Positions 1 to 6,259 of a stretch of 6,653 bases of DNA are shown here, piece after piece. A model generated the notes under the pieces. It searched no databases. It had not been told where the DNA came from and saw nothing but the letters and a program-made list of their open reading frames with translations. Where the stretch lies: NCBI GenBank assembly GCA_030682755.1, contig JAUXNR010000806.1, positions 1 to 6,653 on the forward strand. The letters are read 5' to 3'. How positions within the stretch are numbered: position 1 is the first letter of the stretch; each line of letters starts with the position of its first letter. A program made the translations under genes and the position numbers. Source of the DNA: Flavobacterium sp. GTDB taxonomy: Bacteria; Bacteroidota; Bacteroidia; Flavobacteriales; Flavobacteriaceae.

Positions 1-1355
1 ATGTTATTTAACATCTCCAACGTATTTGTAACTTGGAATTGCAGTTTTACCAATAATTCTTCTCGTTCTTCTTTACTTAAAATTTCCTGGTGATACAACC
101 TAAGCACTTGCTCAATGGATGACAATGGACTTTTCATATCATGAGACAAAATTGATAGCAGTTTTGCTCTGGTTGTGTTCAGTTTCTCAAGGTCCTCATT
201 TTTTAATGCAATACTTTCATTCTTTTTACCTAATTCATAATTGAACTTTGACTTGGTTTGTGCTTGAATTGACAAAAAATAGATTACTATAATAAAAAAA
301 GCCACGAAGAAAACAAGTAAAAAAACAATGATTTTATTATCCCTTAATTGCTTTTGAACTGCTGCTTTCTCCAGTTTAAGTTTATTGTAATCCGATTCCT
401 TCTTGAGTGTTTGGAGGTACTTCACTTTTCTGTCTGTATTTTCGCCAATCACAGAATCTTTATAAACATTATGGAGTTTAAGGTATTCATAAGCCAAAGC
501 ATAATTATTCATTTTATCTGCAACCTTACTTAACACCTCATAGCTTTTGTAAATTTCCCATTTTGAAGGAATCCCTTTGGATAAATCATTTGCTTCTAAT
601 GCATATTTTTCTGCTTCCTTAAAATTATTATTTTCTAAATGATAATTAGCTAAACCACGATAAGCAAAAGTTCTTTCCCATGTGTTTATTGGCACAGGGT
701 GGTTTAGTACTTTTTGAAAATAATAATATGCTGAATCATGATTGCCTTTCTGTAAATTCAACTGACCGAACCTATTAATTGCCATATGTTCGGTTTCAAC
801 TCTTTTGTGTTTTAAAGATAGTTTGAGTGACTTTTTTAAATAAAATTCTGAAGAATCCAATTGATTTAAATCCATGTATGCAATTCCCTTATTAAAGTAA
901 TTTGCAGCATTCATGTATTCTTGCTTTTCACTCTTGTTTGCAATTGCTTTATCAAAATAATGAATAGCGAGTTCTAAATTTTCCATTCCCATTTCCACTA
1001 AACCAACACCTGTCAATGATTTTGAAATACCTACTTGGTCTTTAGTTTCTTCATAAATCTCTAACCCTTCTAAAAAGTTTGCTAGTGCTAAATGATAATC
1101 TGCAGAAACATAAAAAACTGTTGCTCTGGCATAGATTATATCTGCATAAATTTTTTTATCAAATTCCTTTTGGTATAAACTCTCGGCAATATCAAGGTAT
1201 TTTATTGCGGTAACTTTATCATCATAAAGTTTTGTTCTACTTAAATCAATTAGTGTTTTAATACTGTCTTGATCTGTAGTTTTTTGTGCATGAAGATTTG
1301 GTATTTTGCCAATAAATAAGCAAAATACCACACAAAAAAGGTAGGTCTTTTTCAT
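1..1355 (-). CDS. TPR-repeat sensor histidine kinase, C-terminus cut off by window edge
   Basis: The frame is open from ATG at 1355 to the left edge: 451 codons and no stop. Residues 1-23 look like a signal peptide (MKKTYLFCVV...LHA|Q). About residues 35-300 are helical tetratricopeptide-type repeats; the clearest units are near 71-104, 110-140, 148-181, 228-260 and 268-300. A charged, probably coiled-coil linker (300-340) leads to one membrane helix (about 341-362), a second coiled stretch, and the start of a HisKA dimerisation domain with the H-box SHDMKSPL (phospho-acceptor His405). The N-terminal TPR part should therefore lie in the periplasm and the kinase in the cytoplasm. This matches the Bacteroidota family of TPR sensor kinases, whose ligands are mostly unknown. 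The HATPase_c domain and any partner regulator lie beyond the left edge, so I cannot tell whether the kinase is intact or which regulator it phosphorylates. It is separated from the ATL gene upstream by 247 nt and probably has its own promoter. Confidence 0.9.
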   Translation of the reverse strand, partial: MKKTYLFCVVFCLFIGKIPNLHAQKTTDQDSIKTLIDLSRTKLYDDKVTAIKYLDIAESLYQKEFDKKIYADIIYARATVFYVSADYHLALANFLEGLEIYEETKDQVGISKSLTGVGLVEMGMENLELAIHYFDKAIANKSEKQEYMNAANYFNKGIAYMDLNQLDSSEFYLKKSLKLSLKHKRVETEHMAINRFGQLNLQKGNHDSAYYYFQKVLNHPVPINTWERTFAYRGLANYHLENNNFKEAEKYALEANDLSKGIPSKWEIYKSYEVLSKVADKMNNYALAYEYLKLHNVYKDSVIGENTDRKVKYLQTLKKESDYNKLKLEKAAVQKQLRDNKIIVFLLVFFVAFFIIVIYFLSIQAQTKSKFNYELGKKNESIALKNEDLEKLNTTRAKLLSILSHDMKSPLSSIEQVLRLYHQEILSKEEREELLVKLQFQVTNTLEMLNN

Positions 1356-1382
1356 AGTGTGTCATTCCGTTTGAGGGGTTGG

Positions 1383-1390
1383 CAAAAGTA
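1383..1390 (-). promoter_or_regulatory. Candidate -7 promoter element for the TPR kinase
   Basis: On the minus strand this reads TACTTTTG, an exact match to the Bacteroidota -7 consensus TAnnTTTG. It ends 27 nt before the ATG at 1355, leaving a short leader of about 20 nt. No convincing TTG (-33) element is present 17-23 nt further upstream, so the call rests on the -7 octamer and its position only. Confidence 0.4.
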
Positions 1391-1480
1391 AGTTATATTA
1401 AACGCTTTGTAGAACTTTTTAACACTTTTTGTCGAAAAAATTAGTAAAAGAAGAAAGTCTTGTAGGCTAATTCGCAAAAG

Positions 1481-1495
1481 GATTAACCGTTAATC
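1481..1495. repeat. Perfect 7-bp inverted repeat, possible operator
   Basis: GATTAAC and GTTAATC flank a single C. With one central base it cannot fold well as an RNA hairpin, so a dimeric DNA-binding protein site is the more natural reading. It lies about 90 nt upstream of the candidate -7 element of the TPR kinase. No specific regulator can be named. Confidence 0.35.
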
Positions 1496-1570
1496 TTAAA
1501 ATACAAATAAAATAAGCATCATGAAGGACACAAGAATGTAACATCTTGTAAATTAAATAGTTTTAAATTC

Positions 1571-1585
1571 AAAATCTGAGATTTT
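1571..1585 (-). terminator. Weak hairpin downstream of the ATL gene, possible terminator
   Basis: AAAATC and GATTTT form a 6-bp AT-rich stem around a 3-nt loop, 18 nt past the ATL stop codon. On the minus strand it is followed by a loose T-rich tract (TTTTGAATTT). The stem has only one G-C pair, so it is a poor intrinsic terminator; it is listed only because it sits where one would be expected. Confidence 0.2.
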
Positions 1586-1602
1586 AAGGAATAATGTTTT
1601 GT

Positions 1603-1926
1603 TTACTCTAAAACAGTTGGCTCCCAAAAAACTTTTTCAAATTCTATAATTTGATTGTCAACAACTTTGATTCCTTCATTTTCCAACAATTGTTGCATCA
1701 GATTGGTGCCGTCAAAATGGTGTTTTCCGGTGAGCATTCCTTTTCTGTTAACCACACGATGAGCAGGAACATCCTCCAGCCCATGTGAAGCATTCATTGC
1801 CCAGCCTACCATTCTTGCAGAACGAGCAGCACCTAAAGCTTTTGCAATTGCACCATACGAAGTAACTTTCCCTTCAGGAATTTGTCTTACTAAATCATAC
1901 ACCTTATTGAAAAAATTATCTTCCAA
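1603..1926 (-). CDS. Alkyltransferase-like (ATL) protein, MGMT family without active-site Cys
   Basis: The 107-residue protein is the DNA-binding domain of O6-alkylguanine-DNA alkyltransferase. The family's PCHRV active-site motif reads P54-A55-H56-R57-V58-V59 here, so the methyl-accepting cysteine is replaced by alanine and the protein cannot repair by alkyl transfer. Retained DNA-handling residues are Tyr24 (VTSYGAIA, base-flipping tyrosine position) and Arg38 (SARMVGWAMN, arginine-finger position). ATL proteins are known to bind O6-alkylguanine, flip it out and hand the lesion to nucleotide excision repair. Many ATLs have Trp at this site; Ala is known in the Thermus thermophilus homologue TTHA1564. 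The start is TTG at 1926: an in-frame TAG lies five codons upstream and no ATG lies between. The stop of the lysE-like gene is 8 nt upstream, so the two are co-transcribed and possibly translationally coupled. Confidence 0.9.
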   Translation of the reverse strand: MEDNFFNKVYDLVRQIPEGKVTSYGAIAKALGAARSARMVGWAMNASHGLEDVPAHRVVNRKGMLTGKHHFDGTNLMQQLLENEGIKVVDNQIIEFEKVFWEPTVLE

Positions 1927-1934
1927 AATAAAAA

Positions 1935-2567
1935 TTATCTAAAAACCATTTTGAACAACGTAATTAATGCTACTATTCCCGTTATGGAACCAATAATATG
2001 ATTAATATTTTTGGAGAGAAAAGAGGCATTATGCTGTTTCCCTTTGAAGAAAGAGATATAACCAAAAAACACTAAAAAAGCTGCAATGGCAGTACCAAAA
2101 GAAAAGGTATAAATGAAATAAGAGTCAAATATAAAATAGTTGTAACTGGCCAATGTTACACTCATAAAAACATAATAAGGTATAGGAAACAAATTAAGCG
2201 AGGACAGCAACATTCCCATAAAAAAGCGACTGGTTTTGCTTCTCATTTTAACTTCCTCTTTTTTCTTATTTGTTTTAGGCTTTTTTGCAACCCAGAAGAA
2301 ATAAACCGTCAAAATTGTAAAAATTACAAATCCAATTTCTTGTAAAACTGCACTGATATCGGCTCTGGCATCAATAAAACGGGCAAATAAAACGGCCAAA
2401 AGTGTTTGAAAAAAAACAATAATCGAAGCTCCAAAAGCAAGCCATAACGCCCTATTTCTTCCATCACGCATGCTCACTTTAGCCGCCGTCATGTTGAGCA
2501 ATCCGGGCGGTAATGTGCCAATTGCAGCTGCAGTGATACCAAGAAAAAGAGGGAGAGCAAGATTCAT
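1935..2567 (-). CDS. LysE-family membrane exporter
   Basis: The 210-residue, very hydrophobic protein has about six predicted membrane helices (near residues 3-25, 40-63, 75-95, 115-137, 150-172 and 188-208). A strongly basic cytoplasmic loop (KKPKTNKKKEEVKMRSK, 95-111) sits between helices 3 and 4. The N-terminal GTLPPGLLNMTAAK segment (17-30) matches the proline-glycine motif at the end of helix 1 in LysE/RhtB exporters, and the length fits that family (about 200 residues). Characterised members export amino acids such as lysine, arginine or homoserine; the substrate here cannot be read from sequence. It starts at ATG 25 nt after the trmB stop and ends 8 nt before the ATL start, so it is the middle gene of a three-gene unit. 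A functional link to its neighbours is not evident. Confidence 0.8.
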   Translation of the reverse strand: MNLALPLFLGITAAAIGTLPPGLLNMTAAKVSMRDGRNRALWLAFGASIIVFFQTLLAVLFARFIDARADISAVLQEIGFVIFTILTVYFFWVAKKPKTNKKKEEVKMRSKTSRFFMGMLLSSLNLFPIPYYVFMSVTLASYNYFIFDSYFIYTFSFGTAIAAFLVFFGYISFFKGKQHNASFLSKNINHIIGSITGIVALITLFKMVFR

Positions 2568-2592
2568 CTGTTATTTATTTATTGAACGTCAT

Positions 2593-3267
2593 TTATTTAA
2601 TTCTGAATTGAATATACGTAATGGCTTTATTAATGGCTAAATATTGTTTTTCATAAAAGGTTTGAATTGCTGTAACCACTTCGGGAGCACCTTCATTTTT
2701 ATATACATTATGATTGGCATACAAAACTTCATGACCTTCACCGTGAAGTAATCCTAATGTATAACCGTGCATGAACTCACTATCTGTTTTTAAATTCATA
2801 ATTCCGTTTGGTTTCAAAATCTTTTTGTAGCGTTGTAAAAACTCCGAATTGGTCATTCGGTGTTTGGTTCGTTTGTATTTTATTTGTGGATCGGGGAAAG
2901 TTATCCAAATTTCATCCACTTCATTTTCAGCAAAACAATAGTCCACTAACTCTATTTGCGTCCGCAGAAACCCAACATTATTCAATCCGTTTTCAACAGC
3001 TGTTTTTGCTCCTCTCCAAAATCTGGCTCCTTTTATATCAATACCAATGAAGTTTTTATCCGGATATCTTTCGGCTAAACCAACAGAATATTCACCTTTA
3101 CCACATCCTAATTCTAAAATTATTGGATTTTCATTTTTAAAAAACTCTTTGTTCCAATTTCCTTTCCATTTAAAATCTCCTGAAACCACTTCTTCGCGAG
3201 TTGGTTCTATTACATTTGTAAAGGCTTCGTTTTCTTTAAATCGTTTTAATTTATTCTTGCTTCCCAC
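2593..3267 (-). CDS. trmB: tRNA (guanine-N7-)-methyltransferase TrmB
   Basis: This 224-residue class I SAM-dependent methyltransferase makes m7G at position 46 in the variable loop of tRNAs. Visible motifs in order are the SAM-binding loop ELGCGKG (52-58), the acidic end of strand 2 GIDIKG (75-80), the TrmB signature FPDPQIKYKRTKHR (124-137), LKTD (159-162), and the C-terminal TFYEKQYL (203-210) with the conserved Thr and Glu. QIKYKRTKHR in place of the proteobacterial WPKKRHHKRR is the Bacteroidota form. The start is GTG at 3267: it gives MGSKNKLKRF, the usual family N-terminus, and no in-frame ATG lies between it and the upstream TGA at 3304-3306. It is the first gene of the trmB-lysE-ATL unit and is divergent from the glycosyltransferase gene, 86 nt away. 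Confidence 0.95.
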   Translation of the reverse strand: MGSKNKLKRFKENEAFTNVIEPTREEVVSGDFKWKGNWNKEFFKNENPIILELGCGKGEYSVGLAERYPDKNFIGIDIKGARFWRGAKTAVENGLNNVGFLRTQIELVDYCFAENEVDEIWITFPDPQIKYKRTKHRMTNSEFLQRYKKILKPNGIMNLKTDSEFMHGYTLGLLHGEGHEVLYANHNVYKNEGAPEVVTAIQTFYEKQYLAINKAITYIQFRIK

Positions 3268-3308
3268 GTAACTTAATTTTTTGGTAAAATTAGGGAAATA
3301 TACTCAAT

Positions 3309-3316
3309 CAAAAATA
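3309..3316 (-). promoter_or_regulatory. Candidate -7 promoter element for trmB operon
   Basis: On the minus strand this reads TATTTTTG, matching the Bacteroidota -7 consensus TAnnTTTG. It ends 41 nt before the GTG start of trmB. No clear TTG -33 element is present at normal spacing, so confidence is limited. Confidence 0.35.
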
Positions 3317-3320
3317 GTTG

Positions 3321-3328
3321 TACTTTTA
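3321..3328 (+). promoter_or_regulatory. Candidate -7 promoter element for the glycosyltransferase gene
   Basis: TACTTTTA differs from TAnnTTTG only in the last base and lies 25 nt before the TTG start at 3354. It sits back-to-back with the trmB element, only 4 nt away, which suggests a compact divergent promoter. There is no -33 TTG at normal spacing. Confidence 0.25.
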
Positions 3329-3353
3329 CATTTATTAAATGAGTTATTAAGAT

Positions 3354-4418
3354 TTGAAAACAGAAAAGCCAAAAATTCTTGTTGCTCCTTTAAATTGGGG
3401 GCTTGGCCATGCTACAAGATGTATTCCGATAGTTGAAGCTCTATTGGAGAATGGCTTTGAGCCTGTTATTGCCTCAGATGGAGTTGCACTTCACATTCTT
3501 CAAAAAGAATTTCCGCATTTGATTTTCTTGGAATTACCTTCTTATCAAATTGAATATGCCAAAAACGGAGCTTTTTTTAAGTGGAAATTGATTAAAAACA
3601 GTCCGAAAATGATGGAGGCCATTTATCATGAGCGTCAATTGACCAAAAAATGGGTAAAAGAATACCAATTGGTTGGTATTATTTCTGACAATCGGTTAGG
3701 TGTTTATTCCAAAAAAGTGCCTTCGGTTTTTATAACCCATCAGTTAAATGTTTTAACTGGAAACACAAGTTGGATTACCAGTAAATTACATCAATATATC
3801 ATAAAAAAATACAATGAATGTTGGGTTCCCGATTCTGCTGAATTACCTAATCTAACCGGAAAGTTAGGCCATATAAAAAACCCGCATTTTAAGATTAATT
3901 ACATTGGTCCGTTGAGCCGTTTAAACAAAATGGAGTTGCCAAAAAAATATGACTTAATGGTTATTCTCTCAGGACCGGAACCTCAGCGAAGCATGTTGGA
4001 GGCTCACTTAAAAGAAGAACTTAAACGCTATATTGGTGATGTGATTTTTATTAGAGGCGTTGTAGAATCGGAACAAAAAACAGAGCAAGTGGCTAGCATC
4101 ACATTTTACAATTTTATGACTTCCAAACAATTGGAACAGACTTTTAATGAAAGTGAGATGGTTCTTTGTCGATCCGGCTATACCACCGTAATGGATTTGG
4201 CAAAATTAGAAAAAAAGGCCTTTTTTATTCCAACTCCCGGACAATTTGAACAAGAATATTTAGCTAAAAAATATAAAAAAGAAGGCATAGTGCCTTATGC
4301 AAAACAAGATAAGTTTGTTATTGAAAATTTATATGAGATTGATTTGTACAAAGGATTACAGCATTACAACATGACGTTGGATTGGAAAAAATTATTTTTG
4401 CTTTTCGAGCGTAAATGA
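3354..4418 (+). CDS. MurG-like glycosyltransferase (GT28-type, GT-B fold)
   Basis: The 354-residue protein has the layout of GT-B glycosyltransferases related to MurG and UDP-sugar lipid glycosyltransferases. The N-terminal half has the glycine loop NWGLGHATRC (14-23) after the first strand, and SDNRLG (111-116). The C-terminal, nucleotide-sugar-binding half has LSGPEPQRS (205-213), CRSGYTTVMDLAKL (272-285) and TPGQFEQEYLAK (294-305), which matches in position the MurG SRAGAMTV...P...Q pattern. No membrane helix is visible, so it is probably cytoplasmic or peripheral on the inner membrane. Donor and acceptor are unknown; a lipid- or envelope-linked acceptor is a reasonable guess from the family. 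The start is TTG at 3354: an in-frame TAA at 3348-3350 closes the frame upstream, and the conserved glycine loop begins about 15 residues in. Its last 27 bp overlap the 3' end of the convergent histidine kinase gene. It is not in an operon with other polysaccharide genes here. Confidence 0.8.
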   Translation: MKTEKPKILVAPLNWGLGHATRCIPIVEALLENGFEPVIASDGVALHILQKEFPHLIFLELPSYQIEYAKNGAFFKWKLIKNSPKMMEAIYHERQLTKKWVKEYQLVGIISDNRLGVYSKKVPSVFITHQLNVLTGNTSWITSKLHQYIIKKYNECWVPDSAELPNLTGKLGHIKNPHFKINYIGPLSRLNKMELPKKYDLMVILSGPEPQRSMLEAHLKEELKRYIGDVIFIRGVVESEQKTEQVASITFYNFMTSKQLEQTFNESEMVLCRSGYTTVMDLAKLEKKAFFIPTPGQFEQEYLAKKYKKEGIVPYAKQDKFVIENLYEIDLYKGLQHYNMTLDWKKLFLLFERK

Positions 4419-5435
4419 AAATTCTGATCCCACTCCATATTGGCTTTCCACATAAATTCTTTCGTTGTGTCCTTCTATAATGTGCTTTACAATTGCCAAC
4501 CCAAGTCCTGAACCGCCTTCTGAACGTGCTCCACTTTTGTCCACTCTAAAGAAGCGTTCAAAAAGTCTTGGAATATGTTGTTTTTGAATTCCTTCACCGT
4601 TATCGGTAATTCTAACAATGACTTTATTGCTGACCAAATCTTCAATACTAACTTCTGTAGTACCCCCTTCTTTACCATATTTGATTGAATTCATGACCAA
4701 ATTTGTAACCACTTGTTGTATTTTTTCCTGATCAGCCACAACAAATATTGGTTTTGCATATTTGGTATCAAAAGTTAGCGTTATTTTCTTCTTATTGGCA
4801 CGCATTTCAAGCAATTCAAAAACATTCTTGACTAATTCCACGATATCAAACTCTGAAAATTCTAAGTTCAAATCTCCTGTTTCCAATTTGGTTATCATGT
4901 CTAGATCTTTCACGATATAAATCAGTCGTTCCACACCTTTTTCTGCTCGTTCAAGGTATTTTTTCCGAATTGTTTTATCATCCATTGCACCATCCAACAA
5001 GGTTGAGATATATCCTTGAACGGTAAACAATGGCGTTTTTAATTCGTGAGAAACATTACCTAAAAACTCTCTTCGGTATTCTTCTCTAATTTTTAAGGTT
5101 TCAATTTCTAATTTTTTGTCTGTTGCAAACTTCTTTACTTGTTTGGTAAGTGTCGCCATATCTGTAGTGATAGGCTGGTTCCTGAACGTAGTTGAATCTA
5201 ATAAAGACACATCATCATAGATTTTCTTAACTCTACGGTAAATGAATCGTTCTACTCTATATTGAATTACAAAAAAAGAAAAAAGATATATTGCTAAAAA
5301 AAACAATACTAAAACAGGATAATTAATTTCCGTAACAAGATGTAAAATAAGAGCAACTACACCTGTTGAGAATAAGGTGATATATAGTGCTGACTTTACA
5401 GCAAACTTATACGTTTTTTTAAAATTCAAGGCCAT
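4392..5435 (-). CDS. PhoR-like membrane histidine kinase
   Basis: The 347-residue sensor kinase is the second gene after the response regulator. Two membrane helices (about 14-34 and 39-58) are joined by only a few residues, so there is essentially no extracytoplasmic sensor domain. A linker (about 60-118) leads to HisKA with the H-box GNVSHELKTPL (phospho-acceptor His130). HATPase_c follows with the N-box NLVMNSIKYG (245-254), G1 box TDNGEGI (277-283), F-box LFERFFRVD (291-299) and G2 box GGSGLGLAIVKHI (307-319). All catalytic boxes are complete, so it should be active. The catalytic core resembles the PhoR group, and its partner is most likely the PhoB/OmpR-type regulator 60 nt upstream. 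The stimulus is probably sensed in the membrane or through another protein. No PAS domain is evident, although the 60-118 linker could hold a short HAMP-like segment. The last 27 bp overlap the convergent glycosyltransferase gene. Confidence 0.92.
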   Translation of the reverse strand: MALNFKKTYKFAVKSALYITLFSTGVVALILHLVTEINYPVLVLFFLAIYLFSFFVIQYRVERFIYRRVKKIYDDVSLLDSTTFRNQPITTDMATLTKQVKKFATDKKLEIETLKIREEYRREFLGNVSHELKTPLFTVQGYISTLLDGAMDDKTIRKKYLERAEKGVERLIYIVKDLDMITKLETGDLNLEFSEFDIVELVKNVFELLEMRANKKKITLTFDTKYAKPIFVVADQEKIQQVVTNLVMNSIKYGKEGGTTEVSIEDLVSNKVIVRITDNGEGIQKQHIPRLFERFFRVDKSGARSEGGSGLGLAIVKHIIEGHNERIYVESQYGVGSEFSFTLEKQK

Positions 5436-5454
5436 TTATAAGTCTTTAACAGCC

Positions 5455-5462
5455 CAAAAGTA
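5455..5462 (-). promoter_or_regulatory. Candidate internal -7 promoter element before the histidine kinase gene
   Basis: On the minus strand this reads TACTTTTG, the same octamer as in front of the TPR kinase, and it ends 19 nt before the kinase ATG at 5435. It lies in the 60-nt gap between regulator and kinase genes and could give the kinase extra, regulator-independent transcription. No -33 TTG is seen at 17-23 nt. Confidence 0.3.
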
Positions 5463-5495
5463 GGATAAAATAATCAGTTGGTTTAAAAAAGTGAT

Positions 5496-6179
5496 TTATA
5501 ATTCAATTTTATAACCAACCCCTTTAATGGTTTTAAAGAATTCGTCACCAATTTTTTCTCTTAATTTTCGGATGTGCACATCAATTGTTCTACCGCCAAC
5601 AACTACTTCATTACCCCAAACTTTATCCAAAATTTCTTCGCGTTTAAATACTTTACCGGGTTTTGAAGCTAACAGATAAAACAATTCAAATTCTTTACGA
5701 GGTAAAATTATTTCTCTTCCTTCTTTTACAATTTTGTATTCTTCGCGATTTACTTCAATACCACCAACATTTAACACATCACCTTCTTGACTGTCTTCTT
5801 TCAGACGTCGTAATAACGCTTTGACTTTACTAACCAGAACTTTTGGTTTGATTGGCTTTGCGATATAATCATCTGCTCCGGCGTCAAAACCGGCTACTTG
5901 AGAATAATCTTCATTTCTTGCGGTAAGAAACGTTATTATTGTATTGGCTAGTTCAGGAATTTTTCGAATGTGTTCACATGCTTCAATACCGTCCATTTCC
6001 GGCATCATTACATCCATAATTATAAGTTGTGGCGTTTCCTTTTTTGCCTTTTGAACAGCTTCTTTTCCGTTGGTTGCGGTAACAATTTGATAGCCTTCTT
6101 GTGCAAGATTGTATCCTACAATTTCCAGTATATCTTGCTCATCATCAACTAATAAGATTTTAATTTCCTTTTTTTTCAT
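5496..6179 (-). CDS. PhoB/OmpR-family response regulator
   Basis: The 227-residue regulator has a receiver domain (about 6-123) and a winged-helix Trans_reg_C DNA-binding domain (about 133-227). Receiver residues are complete: the acidic pair Asp12-Asp13, phospho-acceptor Asp56 (LIIMDVMMPEMDG), Thr87 (FLTA) and Lys108 (AKPIKP). The DNA-binding domain shows LPRKEFELFYLLASKPGKVFKREEIL (159-184), the recognition-helix segment RTIDVHIRKLREKIG (197-211) and the C-terminal hairpin IKGVGYKIEL. Length and architecture are those of PhoB/OmpR activators, which on phosphorylation bind head-to-tail to direct repeats 11 bp apart. It starts at ATG 6179, is the first gene of a two-gene unit with the kinase, and is divergent from the secreted receptor-like gene at 6361. 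An 11-bp-period repeat array in the shared control region is a likely binding site. The receiver resembles PhoB/PhoP, but a phosphate-starvation role is only a guess. Confidence 0.95.
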   Translation of the reverse strand: MKKKEIKILLVDDEQDILEIVGYNLAQEGYQIVTATNGKEAVQKAKKETPQLIIMDVMMPEMDGIEACEHIRKIPELANTIITFLTARNEDYSQVAGFDAGADDYIAKPIKPKVLVSKVKALLRRLKEDSQEGDVLNVGGIEVNREEYKIVKEGREIILPRKEFELFYLLASKPGKVFKREEILDKVWGNEVVVGGRTIDVHIRKLREKIGDEFFKTIKGVGYKIEL

Positions 6180-6259
6180 AACACTTTAGTTACTTGTTTT
6201 GGTTTGTAAAGATAAATATAATACAAAACGAAACACGGTGTTAACGGTAATTTAATGTA

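Larger units (their letters stand above)
1356..1602. other. Intergenic region between ATL gene and TPR kinase
   Basis: This 247-nt AT-rich stretch has no credible coding frame. It holds the candidate -7 element at 1383-1390, a tandem ACTTTTT pair 10 bp apart (1414-1420 and 1424-1430), the perfect dyad at 1481-1495, and an imperfect hairpin at 1531-1548 (CAAG/CTTG plus ATG/CAT, loop TAA, one bulged A). A small AT stem lies at 1571-1585. No tRNA or recognised RNA family was seen. Confidence 0.6.

Noticed and set aside
348..533. Plus-strand open frame of 61 codons
   Set aside because: It lies antisense inside the TPR kinase, whose minus-strand frame shows signal peptide, TPRs, membrane helix and H-box. 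The antisense product has no family features.
1531..1548. Hairpin-like sequence CAAG...CTTG as a terminator or small RNA
   Set aside because: The stem is short with a bulged A, and no T-run follows on the minus strand where a terminator would be needed. No small-RNA promoter could be supported.
1603..1926. Active O6-methylguanine-DNA methyltransferase (Ogt)
   Set aside because: The catalytic cysteine is replaced by Ala55 and the N-terminal domain is absent, so it is an ATL protein rather than a repair methyltransferase.
2808..3271. Two plus-strand open frames antisense to trmB
   Set aside because: The trmB frame is supported by every family motif across the same bases; the antisense frames look like composition artefacts.
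4487..4678. Second minus-strand frame inside the histidine kinase
   Set aside because: It overlaps the N-, G1, F- and G2-box coding region in another frame and has no recognisable domain.
5970..6152. Plus-strand open frame antisense to the receiver domain
   Set aside because: The receiver domain frame is complete and conserved; the antisense frame is Cys/Phe-rich with no features.
6232..6242. AACAC-G-GTGTT dyad as a separate operator
   Set aside because: Five-bp arms in AT-rich DNA are easily expected by chance, and it is out of phase with the 11-bp array. It is mentioned only within the control-region entry.
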